Below are positions 1 through 7,770 of a stretch of 64,000 nt of DNA, in pieces. Within the stretch, counting starts at the first letter, position 1; every line of letters begins with the position of its first letter. Origin of the DNA: CAZGHS01 sp964525495 (lineage in GTDB: Bacteria > Patescibacteriota > Microgenomatia > JALYQM01); contig CAZGHS010000003.1 in NCBI GenBank assembly GCA_964525495.1, positions 62,001-126,000 of the forward strand, in the 5' to 3' direction. Under the pieces are notes generated by a model. That model was not told the origin of the DNA, did not search any database, and worked only from the letters and a program-made list of their open reading frames with translations. Both the position numbers and the translations under genes were made by a program.

Positions 1-1005
1 CTTTGTATTATCACGGGATATCCCGATGGATTTAGAGAAACAGATTGGGTGCGTTATGGAAGAGAATTTGTTGCTCCTTTGATTAGAAGATGTGCTGAGG
101 AAGGCGTGGTGTTGGATTTTGAGCTTTGGAACGAGTCAGATATAGAGACTGATGACGGAAAATTTGCTGCACTATCTACAGAAGACTATCGGGCATTAGC
201 AAAAACAGTCGTGCCTATGATGCGAGAAGCCAATCCTCATTCAGTCATTTATGGTCCTGCAGCGCCTCATAAAGATAGTCATTTGATTCCTCTAGGACTA
301 CAAGAAAAGTTGTTTGATGTCATGACTCATCATAACTATGCGCCTCCAGTAACAGCACAGAATATGGACAGTCTGATCGAATATGCTCGTCAGAATTATC
401 AACGGGATTTGGGAAATAAAATAGCCATGCATCCACGTTGGGGAATTACTGAATATAATGCCTCTCCAACCTATGATTTTGGTCCGTTTCAGAACCCTGA
501 TGCCCGAACAGAGCAATATGCGGGTATGTATTATATGTTGGCTTCGTATTTTGGATGGAGCGTCGCGGCTGAGTGTATGATTATTTATGCTCTGGATGAA
601 GCCGGCGCCTCACCTGTGCAAGCACTAGCTCCTAAGGGAATCTATCGCCGAAGAGTGGATGCTTTGAAGGTATTAGGGCAGAATGTCGGGTCGACTTTTA
701 TTAAGACTATTGAAGGCCGTGCCGTAGATATTCATCCCCAGAACTCGAATTTGCAGTACATCTCGAGTATTGATGCGACAGGAGATAATGCTCAAATTGT
801 AATCATGAATACGCATCTTGAACGGCAGGTTTCTCTAGGAATTGATGTCGTAGGTCAAACTCCAGCCGAGGCTCAAGTGTCTTATTTTAGCCAGAGTAGA
901 GCATATGCTATGGAAAATGTACAGGCTCCAGGTGGTCGAGTGCCAATTAGTCTGGAAGGTCTTAGTGCTGTCGGAGTGACTATACCTGTACGTAGGATTG
1001 CCTGA
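1..1005 (+). CDS. Clan GH-A-like glycoside hydrolase, 5' end outside the window
   Basis: The reading frame is already open at base 1, so the N-terminus lies outside the window; the GTG at 49 is internal. The visible 334 residues look like the C-terminal half of a (beta/alpha)8 glycosidase. A WNESD segment (bases 127-141) fits the acid/base Asn-Glu pair at the end of strand 4, and GITEYNAS fits the nucleophile Glu of strand 7. A beta-rich tail (from about base 720) resembles the C-terminal sandwich of GH39/GH51/GH79-type enzymes. The substrate cannot be read. It ends in TGA inside the rpsB promoter. The family assignment rests on motif spacing only. Confidence 0.6.
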   Translation, partial: LCIITGYPDGFRETDWVRYGREFVAPLIRRCAEEGVVLDFELWNESDIETDDGKFAALSTEDYRALAKTVVPMMREANPHSVIYGPAAPHKDSHLIPLGLQEKLFDVMTHHNYAPPVTAQNMDSLIEYARQNYQRDLGNKIAMHPRWGITEYNASPTYDFGPFQNPDARTEQYAGMYYMLASYFGWSVAAECMIIYALDEAGASPVQALAPKGIYRRRVDALKVLGQNVGSTFIKTIEGRAVDIHPQNSNLQYISSIDATGDNAQIVIMNTHLERQVSLGIDVVGQTPAEAQVSYFSQSRAYAMENVQAPGGRVPISLEGLSAVGVTIPVRRIA

Positions 1006-1026
1006 TTGGCTTCGTTACTGTATAAT
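998..1026 (+). promoter_or_regulatory. rpsB promoter
   Basis: TTGCCT (998-1003), a 17-bp spacer, then a perfect TATAAT (1021-1026). The -35 box overlaps the stop codon region of the glycosidase gene. Predicted start is near 1033, giving a leader of about 87 nt for rpsB. Confidence 0.75.
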
Positions 1027-1051
1027 TCCCCAAGTATTTAATTATTACGCA

Positions 1052-1099
1052 CACTTATCGTGAATCCTTGTTTAAGCTGTTGCTTAAATCAGATAAGTG
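1052..1099 (+). promoter_or_regulatory. rpsB leader structure (candidate S2 autoregulatory site)
   Basis: Outer arms CACTTATC (1052-1059) and GATAAGTG (1092-1099) pair perfectly. They enclose a perfect inner hairpin, TTTAAGC-TGTT-GCTTAAA (1071-1088). The structure sits just before the Shine-Dalgarno of rpsB. S2 is known to repress its own mRNA through a leader structure in many bacteria. That this is such a site is inference from position. Confidence 0.5.
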
Positions 1100-1119
1100 G
1101 AGGTTGAAAGGAGTTCAAT

Positions 1120-1908
1120 ATGTCAACCCAACAGGATATCTCAATGCGCGAACTTTTAGAGGCAGGCGCGCACTTCGGTCACCAGTCACGTCGATGGAAT
1201 CCGAAGATGAAGCCTTATATTTATCAATCCCGCGATAACATCCATGTCATCGATTTGGCACAGACCGCTCAAGGTTTGCAGGAAGCTTGCGATTATATTC
1301 GCGACTTGATCGCTGCTGGCGGAAATGTGTTGTTTGTTGGTACAAAGCGACAAGCAAAAGAGCTTCTTAAAGAGCATGCTAAGGCTGCTGGAATGCCTTT
1401 TGTTGTAGAACGATGGGTAGGTGGAATGCTTACGAACTGGGATACAATTCAGAAAAATATTGGTCGATACAAGACTTACAAGCGACAGTTTGAAACAGGT
1501 GAACTTGCTCAGTATACTAAGAAAGAACAGTCATTAATTGCAAAAGAAACAGAACGACTTGAAAAGGTTTATGAAGGTCTTGTCGATATTGATAAGATTC
1601 CTGACGTTCTTTTTGTTGTTGATGTTCGTAAAGAAAAAATTGCTGTAAAGGAAGCTAAGCGTCGTGGAATCCCAATCATCGGTGTTTGCGATACTAACTG
1701 TGATCCTACTATGGTAGACATTGTTATTCCAGCAAATGATGATGCTTTGAAGGCTATAGAGTATATCGTTACTCGAGTAACTTCAGCTGCAGCAGCTGGT
1801 CGAGCTAAAGTCGGTACAGTTAAGAAAGACGAAGAAGAAGCAACTGATGATAAAGATGCTAAGCCAAAGCGAAAAGTTAAAGCAAAGAAAGATGGCGAAG
1901 AGAAGTAA
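1120..1908 (+). CDS. rpsB: 30S ribosomal protein S2
   Basis: Ribosomal protein S2 of the small subunit, 262 aa. The start MSTQQDISMRELLEAGAHFG, the GHQSRRWNPKM segment and the FVGTKRQA and ERWVGGMLTNW motifs are diagnostic. The last 35 or so residues form a charged Lys/Glu/Asp tail beyond the usual globular end. The ATG follows GAAAGGAG at a good distance. It is first gene of a cluster with tsf, frr and rseP. The gap to tsf is 125 bp and holds a strong nested inverted repeat, so expression of the two may be uncoupled. Confidence 0.97.
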   Translation: MSTQQDISMRELLEAGAHFGHQSRRWNPKMKPYIYQSRDNIHVIDLAQTAQGLQEACDYIRDLIAAGGNVLFVGTKRQAKELLKEHAKAAGMPFVVERWVGGMLTNWDTIQKNIGRYKTYKRQFETGELAQYTKKEQSLIAKETERLEKVYEGLVDIDKIPDVLFVVDVRKEKIAVKEAKRRGIPIIGVCDTNCDPTMVDIVIPANDDALKAIEYIVTRVTSAAAAGRAKVGTVKKDEEEATDDKDAKPKRKVKAKKDGEEK

Positions 1909-1911
1909 TTG

Positions 1912-1998
1912 ATTTAATTGCCGCTGCAGTGCACATTTTTGTAGTGATTGTCCCTCTGGACTTAACGAAAAAAATGTGCACAAAATAGGCAATTAAAT
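1912..1998 (+). repeat. Nested inverted repeat between rpsB and tsf
   Basis: Outer arms ATTTAATTGCC (1912-1922) and GGCAATTAAAT (1988-1998) are perfect complements. Inside them, GTGCACATTTTT (1929-1940) pairs perfectly with AAAAATGTGCAC (1970-1981) around a 29-nt loop. There is no T-tract directly after the closing arm, so it is not a standard terminator. It could attenuate or process the rpsB-tsf transcript, or protect the rpsB 3' end. Confidence 0.75.
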
Positions 1999-2033
1999 AG
2001 AAAGATAATATCGTTTGAAAACAAGGAGATTTT

Positions 2034-2492
2034 ATGGCAGTTACGGCTGAAATGGTTAAAGAGCTTCGAGAAAAAACTGGAGCTGGAATTATGAACTGTC
2101 GTCGTGCTTTGGATAAAGCAGAAGGCGATATGAAAAAGGCAGAAGAGATATTACTCGCAGAGGGTATTGAGAAGGCAGATAAGAAATCTGACCGCGAAAC
2201 TGGTGCTGGTTCAGTATTTAGTTATATTCACGGTCCAGGTAAAGTTGGAGTTTTGGTTGAAATCGCTTGTGAAACTGATTTCGTTGCTAAGACAGAAGCT
2301 TTTCAGTCACTTGGTCGTGAAGTAGGAATGCAGATCTCTGCTATGAATCCTGCTGACGTTGCAGAATTGCTCGCTCAAGTTTATATTAGAGATAGTAAAT
2401 TAACTATCCAAGAATTGGTAAAGTCAAAGATTGCTGGTCTTGGAGAGAATATTGTTATTCGCCGATTTATTCGTTACGAATTGGGTGCTTAA
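2034..2492 (+). CDS. tsf: Elongation factor Ts, short form
   Basis: EF-Ts, the nucleotide exchange factor for EF-Tu, 152 aa. The N-terminal UBA-like helix region (VKELREKTGAGIMNCRRAL) and the TDFVAKT motif that contacts EF-Tu are intact. It is much shorter than the E. coli protein (283 aa): one core subdomain and the coiled coil are missing, as in the compact EF-Ts of Thermus but shorter still. A good AAGGAG site precedes the ATG. frr follows after 11 bp; pyrH, which usually lies between tsf and frr, is absent. Confidence 0.94.
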   Translation: MAVTAEMVKELREKTGAGIMNCRRALDKAEGDMKKAEEILLAEGIEKADKKSDRETGAGSVFSYIHGPGKVGVLVEIACETDFVAKTEAFQSLGREVGMQISAMNPADVAELLAQVYIRDSKLTIQELVKSKIAGLGENIVIRRFIRYELGA

Positions 2493-2503
2493 AGGAGCAT
2501 GTT

Positions 2504-3046
2504 ATGGATCTTGATTCTTCGATGCAAAAATGTGTAGATGCGCTAAAAATTGAATTGCAGAGCGTAAGAACAGGACGTGCTACTCCGGCAATAGTCGAGA
2601 ATATAATGGTTGAAGTGTACGGCACAAATATGCGCGTTATGGAATTGGCTACAATTTTAGCTGCTGACGCGCATACGATCACTATTCAGCCATGGGACAT
2701 GGGTAATTTAACTCCTATCCGAAAAGGTATTGAAGAGGCGAATGTTGGTTTGAATCCACAGATTGATGCATCGAATATTATTCGTATTGCGATTCCACCA
2801 CTTAATGAAGAGCGACGAAAAGAACTCGTGAAGCGAGTAAAACAGATTGTCGAAGATTTTAAGGTGAAATTAAGAATGACACGGCAAGATGCTGTTAAGG
2901 ACATTGAGAAAATGGAAAAAGATAAGGAAATCTCAGAGGATGAAGCGAAGCGACAGAAAGAAAAAGTGCAGAAGACAACTGACACATATTCTGCTAAGAT
3001 AGATGAAATTGGCAGCGGCAAAGAAGCTGATTTAATGAAAGTTTAA
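2504..3046 (+). CDS. frr: Ribosome recycling factor
   Basis: RRF, which with EF-G splits the post-termination ribosome. 180 aa, close to the usual 185. The diagnostic motif RTGRATP is near residue 22, followed by the long three-helix bundle sequence and a charged C-terminal helix (DAVKDIEKMEKDKEISEDEA). The ATG is preceded by AAAGGAGCATGTT. It is separated from rseP by only 3 bp, so the two are probably cotranscribed and translationally coupled. Confidence 0.97.
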   Translation: MDLDSSMQKCVDALKIELQSVRTGRATPAIVENIMVEVYGTNMRVMELATILAADAHTITIQPWDMGNLTPIRKGIEEANVGLNPQIDASNIIRIAIPPLNEERRKELVKRVKQIVEDFKVKLRMTRQDAVKDIEKMEKDKEISEDEAKRQKEKVQKTTDTYSAKIDEIGSGKEADLMKV

Positions 3047-3049
3047 TTC

Positions 3050-4153
3050 ATGGACATACTTATCTTTATTTTTATCCTCCTCGGGCTTGTGATTGTTCAC
3101 GAGTGGGGACACTATATTGCTGCTAAAAAGAGCGGTGTTCGCGTTGAAGAGTTTGGTTTTGGTATTCCTCCACGAGTGTTTGGTAAAAAATTTGGTCCAG
3201 AACCTAAGCCAGGTGAAGAGGATGATCGTACGCTTTTTTCCTTAAACTTGCTTCCTATTGGTGGATTTGTTCGTATGACAGGAGAAGATTCTGTCTATAA
3301 TGACGAGCGAGATCCTAAGAATTTTCAAAATGCAAAGCTTATAAATCGAATGGTGATCGTGTTGGCTGGCGTATTCATGAACTTTATTGTGGGTATTGGG
3401 CTGTTTGCAATCGTATATTCGTATACTGGCATTCCTGATAACCCTCCAGTGATTGATGTGCTTGTTGAGAACGTTGCAGAGAATTCACCTGCTAAAACTG
3501 TTGGTCTTCAATCGAAAGATCGAATTGTGTCTATTAATGACATGCAGGTAAAAAGTTCTGACGCGTTGGTTAAAGTTGTAGGCGAGAATTTGGATAAAGA
3601 AGTAAATCTGGTAGTGATGCGTGGTGCGCGTGAAATAAATGTTACTGTAGTTCCGCGTAGTAATCCTCCTGAAGGGCAGGGAGCTCTCGGAGTAGAGTTG
3701 GGACAAGATGTGCGGACTACGTTCTATCCTTGGTATGTAATGCCGTTCCACGGAATTGCAGCGGGTATGCGGGATACTGCGGAAATGGCTAAGCAGATAG
3801 TTCCTGCGTTGTCTAATTTGGTGGGAACAATAGTTATGCAGCAGAAAGTGCCTGAAGATGTGTCAGGTCCTGTGGGGATAGCTCGTGCGTCTTCAATGTT
3901 CTGTGGCGGTGGAATACTTCCTTGTTTGCAGTTTGCTGGTTTGTTGTCTGTTAACTTAGCAATATTTAATTTGCTTCCGATCCCAGCGCTTGATGGTGGA
4001 CGATTGATGTTTATGATCTATGAGGCTATTACACGACGACGTGCGAGTGCGAAGCTTGAGCAGTGGGCTCATACTATCGGGTTTGTGTTGTTATTGCTTT
4101 TGATTGTTCTTGTGACGTACAAGGATATCTTCTTTGGGACTGCGTTTAAGTAA
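3050..4153 (+). CDS. rseP: RIP metalloprotease RseP / site-2 protease
   Basis: Intramembrane zinc metalloprotease of the S2P family, 367 aa. HEWGH (residues 17-21) is the HExxH zinc site in the first membrane helix. A single PDZ domain lies around residues 125-205, and NLLPIPALDGGRL near the C-terminus supplies the third zinc ligand (Asp). It would cleave membrane-anchored regulators or remnant peptides. It directly follows frr; the genes uppS and cdsA that often stand between them are missing. Confidence 0.95.
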   Translation: MDILIFIFILLGLVIVHEWGHYIAAKKSGVRVEEFGFGIPPRVFGKKFGPEPKPGEEDDRTLFSLNLLPIGGFVRMTGEDSVYNDERDPKNFQNAKLINRMVIVLAGVFMNFIVGIGLFAIVYSYTGIPDNPPVIDVLVENVAENSPAKTVGLQSKDRIVSINDMQVKSSDALVKVVGENLDKEVNLVVMRGAREINVTVVPRSNPPEGQGALGVELGQDVRTTFYPWYVMPFHGIAAGMRDTAEMAKQIVPALSNLVGTIVMQQKVPEDVSGPVGIARASSMFCGGGILPCLQFAGLLSVNLAIFNLLPIPALDGGRLMFMIYEAITRRRASAKLEQWAHTIGFVLLLLLIVLVTYKDIFFGTAFK

Positions 4154-4388
4154 CTTGTTGGTCCAATGTCTCGAACATTCTTTTTTCTTATTCGAACAAG
4201 TTCATGACATTACTTTCATAGAGAGATTTATCTGCGCTATTCATTCCTTTCCCTTATTGTTTTGCTAGGACGGAAGTTCTCATTGCGAAAGAAAGAAAAT
4301 TCTTCGCCATTGCATAGCCTAAAATATTCACTGTAGAAAAATACATTGATCGCTCCATAGTAAGAATATACTTCGATATTACTTCTAA

Positions 4389-6941
4389 CTAAATCTGTAT
4401 TGTTTCTCCTGGTTGGATTTTGTTCTCGAGCATTTGGCGGGCGAGGTTTGATTCAATAGTATCTTGGAGTACACGTTGGAGTGGACGTGCACCAAGCTCA
4501 GGGTTGTATCCTTTTTTAATTACTTGATCGATAGTCTGTGGAGAGAATGTAACCGTGATTTTTTGTTCGTTGTACAGTTGCTTGGCAATTTGAGTGAGTT
4601 CTATATCCACAATTTTTCTGAGTAACCCTGGAGTGAGTGGTTTGAAAATAATGATATCGTCGAAGCGGTTTAGGAATTCGACGCGGAAATATTTATCCAG
4701 AATGTGGTAGATTTCTTTATTTACCTGCTCGTAACTATCTGGTGACGCATTCTTTTGGAACAAATCTGTGATAGTTTGCGTGCCTGCATTGCTGGTCGCG
4801 ATGAAGATCGCCTCGTTGCAGTGAACGGTGCTGCCATATGCGTCGGTAAGTCGCCCGTCGTCCAGCACTTGGAGGAAAATATCTAAGATTTGTGGGTGAG
4901 CTTTTTCTAATTCGTCGAGTAACACTAATGAGAATGGTTGACGTTTAAGTTGTTCTGTAAGTGTGAGATAAGATGTGTTTGAGCTGGCTGATCCGATAAG
5001 ACGTTCAATACTTTGTTGGTTTTGGAATTCGCTCATGTCGAGACGAATCATGCGGGCTTCATCGCCATAATATTCTTCAGCTAAGACTTTAGCCATTTTT
5101 GTTTTGCCGACACCTGTCGGTCCGACGAAAAGGAATGAACCGATTGGCTTGTTTTTATTTCTCAACCCCATGCGATTGCGGCGGAGAATTTCAGCAACGG
5201 CACTAACTGCTTCTGTTTGACCAACTATCTTTTGTGAGAACGCGTCTTCGAGATGTAATAGCTTATTTGCTTCGGATTCTTCAGTATCACCGACTTTGAT
5301 ATTGAGTTTTTTGGAGACTACTTCGTTTATAAGTGGTTCGAGGATTGGTGTACGATTCCCGTAAATGGTGTTCCAATGTGTATTTGTGCGAAGAGTACGT
5401 GATGCCGCTACAATGTCTTCGAGCAAGCGTAGGCCTTTTTGAGGAAAATTATCATCAAACACATATTCTTTGGCGTAGTTATATATTTTTTCAATGATAG
5501 GGTAGGGAAGGTATATTGGACTTTTGGTTTCATACTCTAGAGCTTCATTGAAAAGTATTGAAGTGGTTTCATTGTAGGTGGGTTCTCCGACATGAACTAT
5601 CGTAAATTCTTTAGTAAAGGCTGCGTTTTTGTCCTCGATTTGTTTAAACTGTTGAGGAGTTAACGATCCTATCAGGTGTAACTTGTTGCGTGATAGAGGC
5701 TCTTGGAGGATGGAAAAGAGACTAAGCGTGCCTGCAGCAGTGATTTCGAGGGCACTTTTAAAATCATTCAGATAGACTACTATGTTTCCGCTGCGATTGA
5801 TCTCACTGATGATATTTTCGATGCGCTGCTCGAATGCGCCTTTTTCAGTTGCTCCGGCATATAATCTACCGATATCTAGTTGGACTATGCGTTTGCTCCA
5901 AAGAAATCCCTTGATGTCTCCTTTATTAATTCCCTGCGCTATTTCTTCTACGAGTGTGTCTTTGCCAACTCCGATATCTCCGACCATGAGAACACTTGCA
6001 GACATGTTTTTTTGAAGACCCTGTTCGATCTCAGAAACTAGCTCGTGTCTGATGACCCGCTTCGTATTTTGCATAGAAATAGCAGATAGATCACGGCTGA
6101 ATTGGTTTAATACTGGTGTAACTGTGCCTTGCCATGTGACGTTAGTGCCGCCACTTGTATGGAGTAAGTAGTCTTCGTCCCACAGATTAGGATAGTGGTG
6201 AAGCAGATATTCATATTCATCCCAGTTAATATATTTTTTGAAGTACTCAAGATCGGTTTTGTTTTTTAATAAAAGTGTCTGCAAATCCGATTCACGGGCA
6301 AGTAGGTGCGCTAGTAAGACGTGGATTGGGCGTATTTGTCGAAGGTGATAGGTGTCACTGAGAGATCGAAGTTGTTGCTCTATTGCGACGACACTTGCCT
6401 GCGTAAGCATGAGTTCCGTAATCTGAGGTTCGGTAAGTAATGTACGTTGGAGGAAATGCTTTGTGGAACTAGTATGAATTAAGCGGTTGATATATTCAGC
6501 ATCTGGTTGTGAATTTAAGAAGAAGCGTGCTTCCTGTATAGCAAAGAGGGCAAGATCTTGTGTTGGATATTTGTGAGGATATAGCTTGGTTGGTTCTTTG
6601 CGTGTGTAGAGGAAATAGTAGGCGATTGCGAGAATCGGAATGACGAGTACTATTGGCTCTACTATCCACGCGGCAAGGGATAAAAACCAAGCGAGTGGAA
6701 TTGCTAATAATAAAATGGATGCAGTGCTGAGGACTGATACTCCAATAATGATCACAATTGTGCGCGCGATAAAGCTCATGATACGGCCAAAATACGATTT
6801 ATCGCCAAAAATTGGTGCAAAGAAGAATCTAATATTTACTCCGAGGCCTATGAGATCTTCAAGAATACGGAGAACATGCCAGATAAAATATAGCTGTGCC
6901 TTTGGAGCACGGAAGAAGTACCAGCTGAGGAAATCAATCAT
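4389..6941 (-). CDS. Membrane-anchored Clp/Hsp100-like AAA+ ATPase with degenerate D1
   Basis: 850 aa, two AAA+ domains as in ClpB/ClpC/ClpA. Residues 1-110 are not a normal Clp N-domain: they contain two hydrophobic spans (about 59-88 and 91-112), so the protein is probably anchored in the membrane. Domain 1 has GDIGVGKD (321-328), with Asp where Walker A needs Ser/Thr, and YLNDF in place of the acidic Walker B pair, so it probably does not hydrolyse ATP. Domain 2 has a normal Walker A GPTGVGKT (607-614), Walker B LVLLDE (672-677) and an FLNRF arginine finger. The GYVG pore loop expected near residue 655 reads SASSNTSYL. No clpP is visible in the window. It probably unfolds or remodels membrane-linked substrates (inference). 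Confidence 0.85.
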   Translation of the reverse strand: MIDFLSWYFFRAPKAQLYFIWHVLRILEDLIGLGVNIRFFFAPIFGDKSYFGRIMSFIARTIVIIIGVSVLSTASILLLAIPLAWFLSLAAWIVEPIVLVIPILAIAYYFLYTRKEPTKLYPHKYPTQDLALFAIQEARFFLNSQPDAEYINRLIHTSSTKHFLQRTLLTEPQITELMLTQASVVAIEQQLRSLSDTYHLRQIRPIHVLLAHLLARESDLQTLLLKNKTDLEYFKKYINWDEYEYLLHHYPNLWDEDYLLHTSGGTNVTWQGTVTPVLNQFSRDLSAISMQNTKRVIRHELVSEIEQGLQKNMSASVLMVGDIGVGKDTLVEEIAQGINKGDIKGFLWSKRIVQLDIGRLYAGATEKGAFEQRIENIISEINRSGNIVVYLNDFKSALEITAAGTLSLFSILQEPLSRNKLHLIGSLTPQQFKQIEDKNAAFTKEFTIVHVGEPTYNETTSILFNEALEYETKSPIYLPYPIIEKIYNYAKEYVFDDNFPQKGLRLLEDIVAASRTLRTNTHWNTIYGNRTPILEPLINEVVSKKLNIKVGDTEESEANKLLHLEDAFSQKIVGQTEAVSAVAEILRRNRMGLRNKNKPIGSFLFVGPTGVGKTKMAKVLAEEYYGDEARMIRLDMSEFQNQQSIERLIGSASSNTSYLTLTEQLKRQPFSLVLLDELEKAHPQILDIFLQVLDDGRLTDAYGSTVHCNEAIFIATSNAGTQTITDLFQKNASPDSYEQVNKEIYHILDKYFRVEFLNRFDDIIIFKPLTPGLLRKIVDIELTQIAKQLYNEQKITVTFSPQTIDQVIKKGYNPELGARPLQRVLQDTIESNLARQMLENKIQPGETIQI

Positions 6942-6947
6942 GCAATT

Positions 6948-6976
6948 AGTGTAGTATGTTTTAGAACTTGAGTAAA
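6948..6976 (-). promoter_or_regulatory. Promoter of the Clp-like gene (leaderless type)
   Basis: On the minus strand TTTACT (6976-6971), 17 bp, TACACT (6953-6948), then only 6 nt to the ATG at 6941. No Shine-Dalgarno fits, so the mRNA would start at or next to the start codon. It overlaps the divergent tRNA promoter. Confidence 0.5.
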
Positions 6977-6997
6977 CAAAGTGTTGTTTGATATACT
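6968..6997 (+). promoter_or_regulatory. tRNA-Val promoter
   Basis: TTGAGT (6968-6973), an 18-bp spacer and TATACT (6992-6997). The predicted start near 7004 is about 9 nt before the tRNA. Confidence 0.65.
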
Positions 6998-7012
6998 TAT
7001 GATCAGTTAATC

Positions 7013-7086
7013 GGATTCTTAGCTCAGTTGGTTAGAGCGCCACATTGACATTGTGGAGGTCAGAGGTTCGAGTCCTCTAGGATCCA
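7013..7086 (+). tRNA. tRNA-Val (anticodon GAC)
   Basis: Full cloverleaf. Acceptor GGATTCT (7013-7019) pairs with AGGATCC (7079-7085) with one G-U. D stem GCTC/GAGC. Anticodon stem CCACA/TGTGG with loop TTGACAT, anticodon GAC at 7047-7049. T stem AGAGG/CCTCT around TTCGAGT. The discriminator is A7086. CCA is not encoded and must be added after transcription. It is the only tRNA found in the window. Confidence 0.95.
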
Positions 7087-7093
7087 CTTTATT

Positions 7094-7324
7094 ATGACAA
7101 GAAAAGATATTTATTGTAATCCTCCGGAGCTCCCTGTTGAAGAAATTAAGTGCGATGCTTTAACGTCTACTCCTACTAGTCGTAGTTATTGCCGTTTTGG
7201 CGAAGGAGGACAGTGGGGTGTTTGTGCGGTTCTTTCAGCACAACTAGGAAAGCGTGACCTTCAATTGAAAGCAGGAACGAAGTGTACCCTTGCTGACTTA
7301 CTAAGTACTCGACGCATTCGTTGA
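7094..7324 (+). CDS. Small hypothetical protein
   Basis: 76-aa open frame directly behind tRNA-Val, not recognised. It has five cysteines (at about residues 8, 19, 33, 44 and 64), no membrane helix, and a basic C-terminus. No clear Shine-Dalgarno precedes the ATG; it would be read from the tRNA transcript or from an unseen start. The frame is plausible because no competing gene covers this space, but coding status is uncertain. Confidence 0.4.
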   Translation: MTRKDIYCNPPELPVEEIKCDALTSTPTSRSYCRFGEGGQWGVCAVLSAQLGKRDLQLKAGTKCTLADLLSTRRIR

Positions 7325-7407
7325 TGCTGCTTTTACTGGAACAGTTTGTCAATTATTTTGACTATTTTGTCATGTACTTTTTTACGGTTCTTATATAAAT
7401 TTATATT

Positions 7408-7770
7408 ATGAATGACGGTGATTTTAAACGTATTGAAGATATGATGGTACGAGTTGTGACAGATGCTACAATACCAATATATAAGCGTCTTGATAGACAT
7501 GAAAATTTGCTACATGGCCATGATAAAAAATTTGATAATATTAAAGCAAAATTGGACCATATATCAAAAGTTGTTGATGAGCATAGCGAAGCTATAGTTG
7601 AATTAGATGCTAAAGTTACTGACCTTCAAGGGGATATAGTTATTGTTAAAGATGACGTAAAAAGCATAAAAAGTCATTTAGAAGTGTCGGATAAGCGCGT
7701 CCAGCGGATTGAAGAGTCATTTAGTGTATTGAAAGAAAAAGATAATAAAGGGTATAATCCAACTACTTAA
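7408..7770 (+). CDS. Hypothetical coiled-coil protein
   Basis: 120 aa. From about residue 35 to 110 hydrophobic residues recur with heptad spacing (IKAKLDHISKVVDEHSEAIV and on), giving a long coiled coil with no other domain; charge is high throughout. TATAAA-like sequence at 7394-7399 lies 8 nt before the ATG, without a Shine-Dalgarno, so initiation may be leaderless. Its 3' end contains the promoter of the thrS T-box leader. Similar stand-alone coiled-coil proteins are often phage- or structure-related, but no function can be assigned. Confidence 0.65.
   Translation: MNDGDFKRIEDMMVRVVTDATIPIYKRLDRHENLLHGHDKKFDNIKAKLDHISKVVDEHSEAIVELDAKVTDLQGDIVIVKDDVKSIKSHLEVSDKRVQRIEESFSVLKEKDNKGYNPTT
7729..7758 (+). 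promoter_or_regulatory. thrS promoter
   Basis: TTGAAA (7729-7734), 18 bp, perfect TATAAT (7753-7758), inside the last codons of the upstream coiled-coil gene. The predicted start near 7765 begins the T-box leader. Confidence 0.8.

Noticed and set aside
4154..4388. Gene in the gap between rseP and the Clp-like gene
   Set aside because: No frame with a plausible start. An AACTTGTT/AACAAGTT dyad near 4153-4207 is present but is not a clear terminator.
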